From NCBI RefSeq assembly GCF_900086585.1, contig NZ_FLKM01000009.1, forward strand, positions 1,860,001-1,924,000: a DNA stretch of 64,000 bases, read 5' to 3'. The stretch's first letter is position 1. Each line of letters opens with the position of its first letter. This stretch comes from Emergencia timonensis. Lineage in GTDB: Bacteria; Bacillota; Clostridia; Peptostreptococcales; Anaerovoracaceae. Of this stretch, positions 38,196 to 46,955 are shown piece by piece. Below the pieces are notes generated by a model, which ran no database searches, was not told where the DNA came from, and worked only from the letters and a program-made list of their open reading frames with translations. The translations under genes and the position numbers were made by a program.

Positions 38196-39829
38196 TCAAT
38201 CATATCAGTATTAACAATTTTGCTATTATTGAGAATACAGAAATCGATTTTGAAGATGGACTGAATATCATTACTGGTGAAACCGGCAGCGGAAAGTCCA
38301 TCGTCATCGAAGCCATTAGCCTTGCTCTGGGGAGCAGGGCTGATTCTGCTTTTGTCCGTCACGGCGCAAGCAAAGCGGTAGTGCAGCTGGCAGGCGAGCT
38401 GAACGGAGAAGATATCGTCATCACTAGAGAGGTCTCTGCCGCCGGCAAGAATCTCTGCAGGCTTAACGGCCAACTGGTCACCTTGGGTGAACTGTCAGAG
38501 ACTTGTCACAAGCTGGCCGACATCCATGGTCAGTACGACAACCAATCCCTTCTCAATGCGGAAAATCACATCCGCCTGGTGGACAGCTATCACGGGGATC
38601 AGATCAAACCTCTTCGCAGCGCCTTTGACGATGCTTACCAGAAGTATCACGAAGTAAAGTCAAAACTCAACAAGCTGCTGAACATGGAAGCTGATAATCT
38701 GAAAAAGATGGACTTCTACCGTTTTGAGAAAAGCGAGATCGACAAGGCGGACTTGACGCCCGGTGAAGACGAGGAACTGGCGGAGCGGATTTCCCTGCTG
38801 CAGAACAGCGAGAAGATCTTTGCCGGTATTGAAACGGCCTACGGCCTGCTCAACGAAGGTGAAGCCAGCGCCATGTCAGCATTAGGCGGCAGTTTGCGCG
38901 CATTACAGGGAATTGCCGAGTATTCCAAAGAGGTCTCCGCACTATCGGAAGAATTTGCCGATATGTATTATCGCATGGAAGACATCTCTTCTGCCCTGCG
39001 TGATATCAGGGAAAAGATCACCTTCACGCCAGAGGAGCTGGATCAGGCTATTTCCAGACTTGATCTCATCGAAAATCTGAAAAAGAAATATGGCAGCAAT
39101 GTAGAAGAGATTTTGGCTTATCGGGACCGCATCAGTGAAGAACTGAATCAGATAGAGAACTTTGACGAGGTAAAAGCTTCTCTCGAAAAGGAAACATCTG
39201 CATGTTATGACAGTCTGAAGAAGCAGGCTGACCTGCTGACTGCCGCACGGCAAAGGAGTGCAGCTCAGTTGGAAAAGTCCATCGAGAAGGAACTCCACGA
39301 CCTCAACTTTGGAGAAGCAAAGCTCGCCATAGATTTCCAAAAACCTGACGTGATCGGTCCTGACGGAAACGATCTTGTGGAGATTTTGATCACTACCAAT
39401 AAGGGCGAACCCCTCAAACCTCTTGTCAAAATCGCCTCCGGCGGTGAAATTTCAAGAATCATGCTTGCCATCAAAAATATCACCGGCACTTACGATAATA
39501 TACCGACCATGATCTTTGACGAGATCGACGCCGGAATCAGCGGTATCACCGCCAGTATCGTCGGACGCAAGCTCAGGGAGATTTCAAAGAACCACCAGAT
39601 CATCTGCATCACCCATCTGCCCCAGATTGCAGCCAACGGTGACGCCAATTACCGCATTCACAAGGAATCCGATGAAAACAGCACCTACACCCATGTGGAC
39701 AGGCTGCCGGAGGAGGAAGTGGTCGATGAGATTGCAAGGCTCCTGGGCGGCGAAAACATCACCGAGACGACCAGAGCCAGCGCGCGGGAACTCATTGCCT
39801 CCGCCCTGAAAAAGGGAGCCGCAAAGTAA
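38192..39829 (+). CDS. recN: DNA repair protein RecN
   Basis: 545 residues, SMC-like ATPase of double-strand-break repair. Walker A GETGSGKSIVIEA near residue 30, Q-loop HGQYDNQSLL, a two-part coiled coil (about 150-345), the ABC signature LVKIASGGEISRIMLAIK, and Walker B PTMIFDEIDAGISG with the His-switch ITHLPQIAA. It is somewhat shorter than Bacillus RecN. ATG overlaps the argR stop by 4 nt. Confidence 0.97.
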   Translation: MINHISINNFAIIENTEIDFEDGLNIITGETGSGKSIVIEAISLALGSRADSAFVRHGASKAVVQLAGELNGEDIVITREVSAAGKNLCRLNGQLVTLGELSETCHKLADIHGQYDNQSLLNAENHIRLVDSYHGDQIKPLRSAFDDAYQKYHEVKSKLNKLLNMEADNLKKMDFYRFEKSEIDKADLTPGEDEELAERISLLQNSEKIFAGIETAYGLLNEGEASAMSALGGSLRALQGIAEYSKEVSALSEEFADMYYRMEDISSALRDIREKITFTPEELDQAISRLDLIENLKKKYGSNVEEILAYRDRISEELNQIENFDEVKASLEKETSACYDSLKKQADLLTAARQRSAAQLEKSIEKELHDLNFGEAKLAIDFQKPDVIGPDGNDLVEILITTNKGEPLKPLVKIASGGEISRIMLAIKNITGTYDNIPTMIFDEIDAGISGITASIVGRKLREISKNHQIICITHLPQIAANGDANYRIHKESDENSTYTHVDRLPEEEVVDEIARLLGGENITETTRASARELIASALKKGAAK

Positions 39830-39845
39830 ACATAAGCTTTATCAA

Positions 39846-39887
39846 AAAATTCTCATACTCTTTCCCAGGAAAGAGTATGAGAATTTT
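39846..39887. terminator. Strong bidirectional terminator after recN
   Basis: 20-bp perfect stem AAAATTCTCATACTCTTTCC (39846-39865) paired with 39868-39887, flanked by A and T runs, between converging recN and the membrane-protein operon. Confidence 0.93.
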
Positions 39888-39896
39888 AGATTTATG

Positions 39897-40334
39897 CTAA
39901 CTCGTTTCTGGCTTCACCCTGAAAAAGTTGATCCAGAACAAAATTCCTGCCAATGCCAGTGCGCAGCCAAGTCCTGTGTAGAAAAAGCCGATAAACAATC
40001 CCGGCGCCAGGCCTGATGAACGAAGCCAGATACCCCCGCCCATCATGAAACACATGATGCAGTAAGACTTCAAGTCAAAAAAATGCCAGAGTGGCCGCTT
40101 CTCCTGTTCATAACCGAGGATTCGTCTGGAATGTTTGACGGACATCCTGTAAAACATCATGCCAAAGATGCAGAATACCGCCATGGACAGCAAAATATGG
40201 ATCCAAGTAATTTGATACTGCATATAAGATAAAATGCCAAGCCTGGCTACATTGATGCCTGCTGCCAGCCAGACACATCCCGCAATACACAGCAGGGTTT
40301 TCTTTTTGACGTGAAATAAAGGGTATTTATCCAT
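39897..40334 (-). CDS. Four-helix membrane protein of unknown function
   Basis: 145 residues with four hydrophobic helices (LLCIAGCVWLAAGINVARLG, IHILLSMAVFCIFGMMFY, SYCIMCFMMGGGIWLRSSG, GLGCALALAGILFWINFF). No family recognised. It lies 8 bp after the DUF2871 gene and is surely co-transcribed with it, under the TetR-type operator at 40780. A joint transport or envelope role is inference. Confidence 0.7.
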   Translation of the reverse strand: MDKYPLFHVKKKTLLCIAGCVWLAAGINVARLGILSYMQYQITWIHILLSMAVFCIFGMMFYRMSVKHSRRILGYEQEKRPLWHFFDLKSYCIMCFMMGGGIWLRSSGLAPGLFIGFFYTGLGCALALAGILFWINFFRVKPETS

Positions 40335-40342
40335 GATTCCTC

Positions 40343-40756
40343 CTAATTCTTTGCTAATCTCTTTAATGACAAGATGAACAGAATCAGTCCGGCTCCGGTA
40401 AAAATATGGCCGATTCCTGCAATCCCTGATATCGCTGCGTCTGCCCCTGAAGTAAGTGTCAGCCCCAGCACCTGCGTAATTCCCCGAACCGTCAGCATCA
40501 CCGCCGTCAAGGGCAAGCCTACATTATACACTTTGAGAAATATACGGAACAGCTTCTGTTCCTTCAGATCCGTGTGAGATGCAAACAGCGCTGCGATCAA
40601 AAAAAGCACCATACCCAGCAGAAACAAATGTGTATGTACCTTTCCCAAAGCGGTAACGCCCGTGTATCCATTCCACTTGGTAAATTCTCTGTAAAAAACG
40701 CCTCCCGCCATGGCTGCGATGGCATAAACCAACGATAGATTCAAACATTTCTTCAT
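40343..40756 (-). CDS. DUF2871 membrane protein
   Basis: 137 residues, four transmembrane helices. The N-terminal AAMAGGVFYREFTKWNGYTG and HTHLFLLGMVLFLIAALF match DUF2871, small membrane proteins seen in Firmicutes; the conserved His residues could bind metal or heme, but no function is established. ATG 40756 follows GGAAAGGAAGT. Operator ATGAAC-N3-GTTCAT lies 24 bp upstream, shared with the neighbouring tetR. Confidence 0.8.
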   Translation of the reverse strand: MKKCLNLSLVYAIAAMAGGVFYREFTKWNGYTGVTALGKVHTHLFLLGMVLFLIAALFASHTDLKEQKLFRIFLKVYNVGLPLTAVMLTVRGITQVLGLTLTSGADAAISGIAGIGHIFTGAGLILFILSLKRLAKN

Positions 40757-40779
40757 CTTGTTACTTCCTTTCCGCCAAC

Positions 40780-40794
40780 ATGAACATGGTTCAT
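40780..40794. promoter_or_regulatory. TetR-type operator, site 1 (DUF2871 operon)
   Basis: ATGAAC-ATG-GTTCAT, identical in both half-sites to the operator over the tetR promoter (41407-41421). It lies between the tetR hairpin and the DUF2871 start. Confidence 0.82.
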
Positions 40795-40810
40795 ATTGAA
40801 CCCTTTGAAA

Positions 40811-40828
40811 GCCCGCCTGCTGGCGGGC
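40811..40828 (-). terminator. GC-rich hairpin after tetR
   Basis: Stem GCCCGCC/GGCGGGC with a TGCT loop, 8 bp past the tetR stop. No U-tract follows, so partial read-through into the DUF2871 operon is possible. Confidence 0.6.
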
Positions 40829-40835
40829 ATTTACT

Positions 40836-41390
40836 TCAGTATATGCTTCGGCGAATCATTTCGGTTAACACAGAACAGTCCTTCTGTTCTGCGAGAGCGG
40901 ATAATAAACTCCTCTGTACAAAGTCAGCGAAATCAGACCTTGTGAAAGTGTCAGAAAATGCATCTCGCCGGACATTCTTATCGTCTTCCAGAACCTGAAG
41001 CAATCCTGCCCTCATATGAGAAAAATACTGTTCCATCATTCTCTTTGCTCGGCTTATGCCATTGCTGGCAAAGCTGATGGAATGGGCTGTAAAGAAATTA
41101 GGATATTGCTCAGTCCCTTTTTTTACACTTTTATAAATCCAATTCACATAGTCAGGAAAAGGCATGTCCGTCCTGCACTTGCCCTCTGTATGAAAAATAT
41201 CCCGCCACACGCTTTCGATCGTCGACGTAACCAGTTCTTCTTTAGAGGAGAAATAATTATATAGCGACCCCAGAGCCACATCGCACCGTCTTGCGACTGC
41301 GCGCATGTTGATTGCCTGGATACCTTCCTCTGATACCATTTGTCTGCAGGTCTGCAGAATGGCCTCCTCTGAAGTTACTACCTTGTTAAT
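40836..41390 (-). CDS. TetR/AcrR-family repressor, probable ATT start
   Basis: About 184 residues. N-terminal HTH (MRAVARRCDVALGSLYNYFSSKEELV) is classic TetR; the ligand domain is divergent. The first ATG (41414) lies at the expected transcription start, inside the operator and without a ribosome site. GGAGGTGG is instead placed 5-12 bp before an ATT (41390) that begins INKVVTSEEAIL, where related proteins begin MNKVVTS. An ATT start is therefore likely. Two matching operators imply that it represses itself and the DUF2871 operon. Confidence 0.85.
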   Translation of the reverse strand: MNKVVTSEEAILQTCRQMVSEEGIQAINMRAVARRCDVALGSLYNYFSSKEELVTSTIESVWRDIFHTEGKCRTDMPFPDYVNWIYKSVKKGTEQYPNFFTAHSISFASNGISRAKRMMEQYFSHMRAGLLQVLEDDKNVRRDAFSDTFTRSDFADFVQRSLLSALAEQKDCSVLTEMIRRSIY

Positions 41391-41406
41391 GGAAACCACC
41401 TCCAAT

Positions 41407-41448
41407 ATGAACATCGTTCATTATAACACTTGAAAATATATCTGTCAA
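41407..41448 (-). promoter_or_regulatory. tetR promoter with operator site 2
   Basis: Minus-strand TTGACA (41443-41448), 17 bp, TATAAT (41420-41425), a perfect sigma-A promoter. The operator ATGAAC-ATC-GTTCAT (41407-41421) overlaps the -10 end and the start point. Confidence 0.9.
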
Positions 41449-41487
41449 TGGTGGCTGCCGCAGTTTCATTAGTACCCAAGGTCAGCA

Positions 41488-42312
41488 CTATTTCTGACAG
41501 CTTGGACAATATGTACTGCTGCGTCCAGCCACCATCACACGACAGAGAGGTTCACCGCAGGCAGGACAAGGTTGCCCTTTTTTGCCATAAACCTGAAAGA
41601 AAGGTGTGCTACGGTATCCCTGTCCCTTCTCTTTCAGATATTCTTCAGGTGATATGCGATTTTGCTCAATGGCCCGCAGCAGCACCTGCGGTATCAATTC
41701 AGACAATCGCTGGCACTCTTTGGCTGACAGACTCGAAGCCGGTCTTTGGGGATGAATTTTTGATGCGAACAAAATCTCGTCACTATAGATATTGCCGATG
41801 CCTGTGACGATATGTTGGTCGAGCAGGCAGTCTTTAATCGCCCGGCTCTTGTTGCTCAAGGCATCTTGCAGATAGCTTCCGTTAAATTCTGCTGCGAAGG
41901 GCTCTGGTCCCAGCTTCTTGACACCAGAAAAAGAATCCTCTTCATCCTTTCCCAATAGCCACATGCGCCCAAAGCGGCGCATGTCGACAAAGCGCAGTTC
42001 CCTATCTCCTTCAAGCTTTAGAACTATATGAGTATGTTTCTCCAGGGGAAAATCTGGCGGTGCTACATACAGGCTGCCTGTCATACGCAAATGGATGACA
42101 ATATAGTCTCCACTTTCCAGGTTCATGAGCAGAAATTTCCCTTTTCTGTCTATCCCTTGCACCCTCTGTCCTCTCAGCGCATCGCAAAAAGCATCAGCTC
42201 CCGGATGTGCAATTACCTGTGTGTGCAGTGCGATTCCCTCTAAAATATGCCGCCCCACAATTTGCGGCGCAAGCAGACGCTTTACGGTTTCTACTTCTGG
42301 CAATTCCGGCAT
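41488..42312 (-). CDS. mutM: Formamidopyrimidine-DNA glycosylase
   Basis: 274 residues. Catalytic N-terminal PELPEVET (Pro1 nucleophile, Glu2), the Lys region GKFLLMNL, H2TH region (DCLLDQHIVTGIGNIYSDEILFASKIHP), and a C-terminal zinc finger CPACGEPLCRVMVAGRSSTYCPSC. It excises 8-oxoguanine and nicks the abasic site. GGAGGACAGGATC precedes the ATG. Single gene. Confidence 0.97.
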   Translation of the reverse strand: MPELPEVETVKRLLAPQIVGRHILEGIALHTQVIAHPGADAFCDALRGQRVQGIDRKGKFLLMNLESGDYIVIHLRMTGSLYVAPPDFPLEKHTHIVLKLEGDRELRFVDMRRFGRMWLLGKDEEDSFSGVKKLGPEPFAAEFNGSYLQDALSNKSRAIKDCLLDQHIVTGIGNIYSDEILFASKIHPQRPASSLSAKECQRLSELIPQVLLRAIEQNRISPEEYLKEKGQGYRSTPFFQVYGKKGQPCPACGEPLCRVMVAGRSSTYCPSCQK

Positions 42313-42396
42313 GATCCTGTCCTCCTGTCTTTTTAATGAATGTAGCAGATTCTCACCAAAAAATCAAGAGGGATCGGCCTAATTTCGATTTACCAA

Positions 42397-43233
42397 TTAT
42401 TGAATCGGCTTGCTTTCACCCAGCTCCCTATATAGCTGTGGCAGGAAGCTTGCCAGATGAGAAAACTCTTCTACGTTGTGCAGTGCCAACCCCATCGGCA
42501 CGAATTCAGGCACCTTGGCGCCTTCTGGCAGAACACAGACCGGCTGGCCTTTGATGATGCGGTATCCCAGCCAGAATCTGGTCCGCGATTCGATGCCGTC
42601 TTCTGTCTCTCTGTAATAATGCATCATGATGGCAGGCGTTTTCCCTGTCGGTCGGGCGCGGTTTTCCGTCAGCCCATACCCGCCTATGATGTAGGCATGC
42701 TGCGCTGCCAGAGCTTCTTTAGAAAACCCTAGTTCTTCTGTTGGACGGAAGTGAATCACCACGTCCTCCATTCCGCCGCCGATATCCTCCATGACAAAAT
42801 GGACAACATCTGCAATCTTGTTTTCCACCGGAATATCTGGATTTAAAATTTTTTCACGGTCCTGATCTGAGACGGCTACAGACTGATGGCAGTATGGGTT
42901 CCAGATCCGATATCTTGCCTGTTCCAAGGGATGCCATGCAAACCACCATTTAATCATATCTAAAGTAACACTGGGAAATTTATTGTTGACAGCCAGATAG
43001 CCAGCGCCGTTTTCCATGATGCAGTAGCCTGTTTCCCCTTCCATATATCCCGGCTCCAGCAGCTTTGCCGCCTCCTGCGGATAGATGGCAAGGCCAGCGT
43101 CCATCGGTCCTTTTAACAGCTTTGCCATCTGCTCCGGGTTTGGCTTTGCCATTTGCCCTGTATAGTATTTAGCATAAGCCTTCTTGTTCTCTATTTCATT
43201 CAAAGGCATTGCCGTTTTTTCTTTCATTTCCAT
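42397..43233 (-). CDS. DAPG/phloretin hydrolase-like protein
   Basis: 278 residues. The segment YCIMENGAGYLAVNNKFPSV, WWFAWHPLEQARYRIWNP and the C-terminal ALHNVEEFSHLASFLP match the 2,4-diacetylphloroglucinol hydrolase (PhlG)/phloretin hydrolase family, which cleaves a C-C bond next to an aromatic ring using zinc. Likely metal ligands are H116, E149, H252 and E256 (HxxxE), placed like those of PhlG; this mapping is my inference. Start ATG 43233 overlaps the flavoprotein stop by one base. In an operon with ferredoxin and AprA-like flavoprotein, it may finish an anaerobic polyphenol or 1,3-diketone pathway. Confidence 0.82.
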   Translation of the reverse strand: MEMKEKTAMPLNEIENKKAYAKYYTGQMAKPNPEQMAKLLKGPMDAGLAIYPQEAAKLLEPGYMEGETGYCIMENGAGYLAVNNKFPSVTLDMIKWWFAWHPLEQARYRIWNPYCHQSVAVSDQDREKILNPDIPVENKIADVVHFVMEDIGGGMEDVVIHFRPTEELGFSKEALAAQHAYIIGGYGLTENRARPTGKTPAIMMHYYRETEDGIESRTRFWLGYRIIKGQPVCVLPEGAKVPEFVPMGLALHNVEEFSHLASFLPQLYRELGESKPIQ

Positions 43234-44966
43234 TATTCTGCCTCCTTATTTGGATATCTGTCTATCGGAAGTTTCATAGGCGCTACGACAAAGTCTGTGC
43301 CTTCCCCTGTCGGCGTCGCCGTGTACCATGTCAGCTCTTTACTGTGATCCGGATAGTCCTCTCTGAGGAACCACCCTCTGGATTCTTTTCTGTGAAGAGA
43401 GGTCGTAAAGAACAACTTCGCACAGAGCAGCATAGACTGAATTTCATTACAGCCAAAGAGGTCGTGGGCGGATTCTGCCTTCAGCGTCTCAAGTTCTGCC
43501 TGCAGCTTTTCGATTTCCGTCAAAGCGGCCTGCAGGCGTTCTTCTTTTCTATATAAACTGTTTTCCAGCGGCTGCATCACTCTATGAATCTTTGGCAAAA
43601 ATTCCATCACTTTGACACTGCCGCCCTGCTTCATCGGCTTCATAAATCTTTCGTCGATTTTTGCCACGTCGCCTTCGTCAAAGGTGCATACCGGCGCATT
43701 CTTCACGTAGTCCGAAACGCTTCTGCCAGCGATACAGCCGGAATTCTGTGCAAATGCCAGTCCGCTTCCTCTGACTCTTCCCGGCGGCGGAGGCACTGCT
43801 CCCGCTGCGGCGCTGCCGCCGTAACAGATATCACCTGCCGCAAAGAGTCCATCGAGGGTCGTTTTCATATCCTTATCCACCATCAGGCCGGAAAACTCTC
43901 CAATCAGTCCCGGTACGATTTCGTCACTGGTCTGCTGGGAATAAGCGTTGAAGAAGAGGCTGCCCCAGAAAGTGTCTGCAAAAGGTCTGTGGAAATAATC
44001 ATCGCAAGCCAAGGTGGTCATCAAATATGGCATCAGCGGATTTTCCTGCTGTCTGTAGTGCATAGGGCCGTTGCCCGCTACCGTCTGCTTATACCACTCC
44101 GCCAGAGAGTTCTGATCCACGTCCGGGTGCTCCCCTTGCGTATGTGCGAGTCCTACATTTTCACCTTTGTCGTTATAAAGGGCAAACTCTACGCCCATGC
44201 TGGATTCAAAATTCTGTAAGCTGATCCAGTTGTAGAAGGAACCGAATTCACAGTTTCGAAACTTTGCACCTGCTCTGAAAGCTGCCGCGAGCCCCTCTCC
44301 CCTTCCTGGAGACCACATCGGCATGATGCGGTAATTCTGAGAGCCCGTAGCAAGGACGACTGCTTTTGCCTGGAAAACCGTTTGACTGCCGTCATCAATA
44401 TTGTATGCGACTGCGCCACTGATTTTCCCCTCTGCAAGCAGCAGATCCACGACACCGGTTCTATCGACAAACCTGATGCCAGCCTTCTGCGCGTACTTCC
44501 TCACATTGACCATGAAATCAAGGTCGATGGCAACCAATGTCCATGGGAAATGATCCGGCTCATCAAAAATGAACTGCCCGTTCTCGTCCTTTCCCTGCAC
44601 CTGGGCCAGCCATTTCAACGTTTTAAAAGAACCGTCTTCTTTTTTGTCGATTTTCCCTCCTGACCATTTATCAAGCAATTCTACACCCCGATTGAGGTTT
44701 TCCGCATACTGCAGCTGCGCTTCCTGATCGTTGAGATAATCACCTATGTATTTGGTATGATAAGCCACATAGTCCTCTGGTTTCGCATCTCCCAGCATGG
44801 TCATAATGCCGGCGCCTCTGTTCGCCTTACCCGCATATCCCGCGGTATATTTTTCTACAACCGTAACTTCTGTCTCAGGATCTGCTTCTTTTGCCGTAAT
44901 CGCTGCCGCCATTCCTGCCAAACTGCCGCCGATTACCAAAATATCTGTGTTGATTCTTTCAGCCAT
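43233..44966 (-). CDS. AprA-like FAD-dependent oxidoreductase (fumarate reductase/APS reductase superfamily)
   Basis: 577 residues. FAD motif DILVIGGSLAGMAAAITAKEAD, then NRGAGIMTML and GLFAAGDICYGGSAAAGAVPPPPGRVRGSG near residue 390. The C-terminal helical domain has RKESRGWFLREDYPD, the superfamily's arginine-rich motif. The overall layout, with a 4Fe-4S partner encoded upstream and overlapping by 8 nt, is that of AprBA, but no sulfate-reduction gene is present and the chain is shorter than AprA. It likely reduces or oxidises an unsaturated or aromatic substrate; which one is unknown. Confidence 0.85.
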   Translation of the reverse strand: MAERINTDILVIGGSLAGMAAAITAKEADPETEVTVVEKYTAGYAGKANRGAGIMTMLGDAKPEDYVAYHTKYIGDYLNDQEAQLQYAENLNRGVELLDKWSGGKIDKKEDGSFKTLKWLAQVQGKDENGQFIFDEPDHFPWTLVAIDLDFMVNVRKYAQKAGIRFVDRTGVVDLLLAEGKISGAVAYNIDDGSQTVFQAKAVVLATGSQNYRIMPMWSPGRGEGLAAAFRAGAKFRNCEFGSFYNWISLQNFESSMGVEFALYNDKGENVGLAHTQGEHPDVDQNSLAEWYKQTVAGNGPMHYRQQENPLMPYLMTTLACDDYFHRPFADTFWGSLFFNAYSQQTSDEIVPGLIGEFSGLMVDKDMKTTLDGLFAAGDICYGGSAAAGAVPPPPGRVRGSGLAFAQNSGCIAGRSVSDYVKNAPVCTFDEGDVAKIDERFMKPMKQGGSVKVMEFLPKIHRVMQPLENSLYRKEERLQAALTEIEKLQAELETLKAESAHDLFGCNEIQSMLLCAKLFFTTSLHRKESRGWFLREDYPDHSKELTWYTATPTGEGTDFVVAPMKLPIDRYPNKEAE

Positions 44967-45216
44967 TGGTTTTTTCCTCCCTGTTCATTCTGCAGATATA
45001 TTCCCTTGGGAACAGATAACTGTCGTAATCCGGTTCTACCTTGATCGCCCGTTTCGGACAGTTCAATTCACAGAACATACACTGCACACATTCTTCCGGA
45101 TATTTGATGATAGGCCTCTTTGCAGCTTCATCCCATTTGATGACGTCGATAAAACACGCTTTGAAGCAAATCTTACAGCCGATGCATTGTTCTTTATTCA
45201 CGATAATGGTATTCAT
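44959..45216 (-). CDS. Dicluster ferredoxin, AprB-like
   Basis: 85 residues from ATG 45216 with GGAGGAAGTCT upstream. Two 4Fe-4S motifs: CIGCKICFKAC and CVQCMFCELNCP. A C-terminal tail of about 30 residues (DYDSYLFPREYICRMNREE) resembles the extended tail by which AprB wraps its flavoprotein. It overlaps the flavoprotein gene by 8 nt, so a stable complex is likely. First gene of the three-gene operon. Confidence 0.92.
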   Translation of the reverse strand: MNTIIVNKEQCIGCKICFKACFIDVIKWDEAAKRPIIKYPEECVQCMFCELNCPKRAIKVEPDYDSYLFPREYICRMNREEKTNG

Positions 45217-45325
45217 AGACTTCCTCCTTTTTTTGTTTTTTACATTCCCTGTCTTCATTATATTGCTTCGAAGAATCCGCTTCATTTACAAAACATACAA
45301 TTTTCAGAAAAATTCAGCTCTTTCT

Positions 45326-45343
45326 ATTGTAACATTCTACAAT
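45326..45343. promoter_or_regulatory. Inverted repeat in the divergent pucR/ferredoxin spacer
   Basis: ATTGTA-N6-TACAAT lies between the two divergent starts (45216 and 45374), next to a TATAGT box reading toward pucR. It is a candidate operator for the PucR-type protein. Confidence 0.5.
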
Positions 45344-45373
45344 ATAGTGTACAGTAAACCTGGAGGTGAACCG

Positions 45374-46906
45374 ATGAAAATAACGATGGATTTGATTTTT
45401 ACCAGGCTGTTCATGGAGCAACCCCAGATGCGCTTTGATATATCCGCTTTAGATAAAGAAAAAGGCCTGACTGGCGTCAGACTGCTGCCAGTTGAGAAAA
45501 TACATTTAAAATACGACTGTCTATACGTCTGTGATAATACCCACCCCATTATAGGCGATGGAATTCCCGAAGAACTCTATATTGTCTGTATTGATCCAAG
45601 TACAAAATCCACGATACAAAACAGCCGTCATATCTTTCTATGCAGTGAGATTGAAGTCGCACTCTTTTTAAACATCCTACAAGAGATTTATGTCTCATTC
45701 AAAGATTGGCATTCCCGATTAGAACGAATGGTCATAGAAAATGCCTCGGTACAGGAGATGCTGTCCGCATCGGAAGCGATGATTCAGGCTCCCATGCTGA
45801 TTTACGACCCCAGCCTGAAAATCATCGGCGCAACAGAAAGCATTGAAATTAAGGACAAGATTTTCAATGAGGTTATCAGGCAGGGATATCTGCCCAATGA
45901 ATACATCAAATTTTTTGAACAGGAAAAAGTATTTCTCAATTTAAATCGTCAAGGCGCTGCAGAATCTGCGCCTAAAGACTTGCGCCAACACAGGGATTAC
46001 ATCAGAATCATACAGACAAAGTCAGAAGTCTTGGGACACGGTGTGCTTTTGCTGCTAGATTCTGCCAACAGAAACTATCAGATCTATCTGTTTCAAGCGC
46101 TCTGTGACCTCATCCTGGACAATCTGAACCTGCATAACGCGCAAAATGCCGTATACGACTACCTTCTAACTGATATCTTAAATGGCGCGCTCAGAGATGA
46201 GACGGCCATCGCTGACAGAATCAAATATGTGGGCTTGTCCCTGCATGCTGACTATGTGCTGATGATGCTGAGATTTGAGGATAGTAACTCCGTTCCTGTG
46301 CGCTTCATCATCAACTCATTGGCAATGCTCCTTCCTTCGGCGAAAGTTTTTTCCTACGAAGGCGATATTCTCGCGCTGCTTCAACTTCACGACCTGTCTA
46401 AGGAAAAATATAGAGACCAGATAGACGGATTCTGGTCGATCATCAGAGAGGAATTGACGCAAAGACGTCTGCGCTGCAGCGTAAGTAAAAGTTTTGACCG
46501 CATTACAAAAATTACGACTGCATACCAGCAGTGCCAGGCAGCCTACGAACTAGAAACGGATCAGAAGGCGCAGCTGATACTATATGAAGATTACTGGCTT
46601 TCACATCTTTTTGAAACCTGTAGCAAGATAATCCCTTTAGAAAACTTCTGTAATCCTGTAATCAAACAGATCGCCGCAAAAAATCAGACGGGAGCGGCTT
46701 CTCCTCTGGAAATTCTGACGGCATACCTGGAGAGTGGCAGACAGTTAACCAGAGCGGCAGAAATTCTCCATATGCACAGAAACAACGTGCTCTATCACAT
46801 CACCAGATTGGAAAAAGAATATAACTTGGAAATGGACGACAGCGACAAACGGCTGCATTTGCAGATTTCGCTAAAGATCTGGCAATATCTCAATGACTGC
46901 AAATAA
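45374..46906 (+). CDS. PucR/CdaR-type transcriptional regulator
   Basis: 510 residues from ATG 45374 (GGAGGTG upstream). The N-terminal half is an unassigned sensor (MKITMDLIFTRLFMEQPQM on). The C-terminal PucR helix-turn-helix (LEILTAYLESGRQLTRAAEILHMHRNNVLYHITRLEKEY) is typical of activators of purine, sugar-diacid and aromatic catabolism. It is divergent from the ferredoxin-flavoprotein-hydrolase operon and is probably its substrate-responsive activator. Confidence 0.88.
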   Translation: MKITMDLIFTRLFMEQPQMRFDISALDKEKGLTGVRLLPVEKIHLKYDCLYVCDNTHPIIGDGIPEELYIVCIDPSTKSTIQNSRHIFLCSEIEVALFLNILQEIYVSFKDWHSRLERMVIENASVQEMLSASEAMIQAPMLIYDPSLKIIGATESIEIKDKIFNEVIRQGYLPNEYIKFFEQEKVFLNLNRQGAAESAPKDLRQHRDYIRIIQTKSEVLGHGVLLLLDSANRNYQIYLFQALCDLILDNLNLHNAQNAVYDYLLTDILNGALRDETAIADRIKYVGLSLHADYVLMMLRFEDSNSVPVRFIINSLAMLLPSAKVFSYEGDILALLQLHDLSKEKYRDQIDGFWSIIREELTQRRLRCSVSKSFDRITKITTAYQQCQAAYELETDQKAQLILYEDYWLSHLFETCSKIIPLENFCNPVIKQIAAKNQTGAASPLEILTAYLESGRQLTRAAEILHMHRNNVLYHITRLEKEYNLEMDDSDKRLHLQISLKIWQYLNDCK

Positions 46907-46936
46907 AAAGAAGGTATCCTTGCGATACCTTCTTTT
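46906..46936. terminator. Bidirectional terminator between pucR and hydA
   Basis: 13-bp stem AAAAGAAGGTATC / GATACCTTCTTTT with a 5-nt loop between two converging genes. Confidence 0.92.
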
Positions 46937-46955
46937 CTGTATTCCCGTTATTTGA

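Noticed and set aside
37733-38473. 246-residue minus-strand frame
   Set aside because: Antisense to argR and the recN start, both of which are unambiguous.
45041-45373. Upstream extension of the PucR gene by 111 codons
   Set aside because: It runs antisense through the ferredoxin gene and the divergent promoter; the ATG at 45374 has a strong ribosome site.
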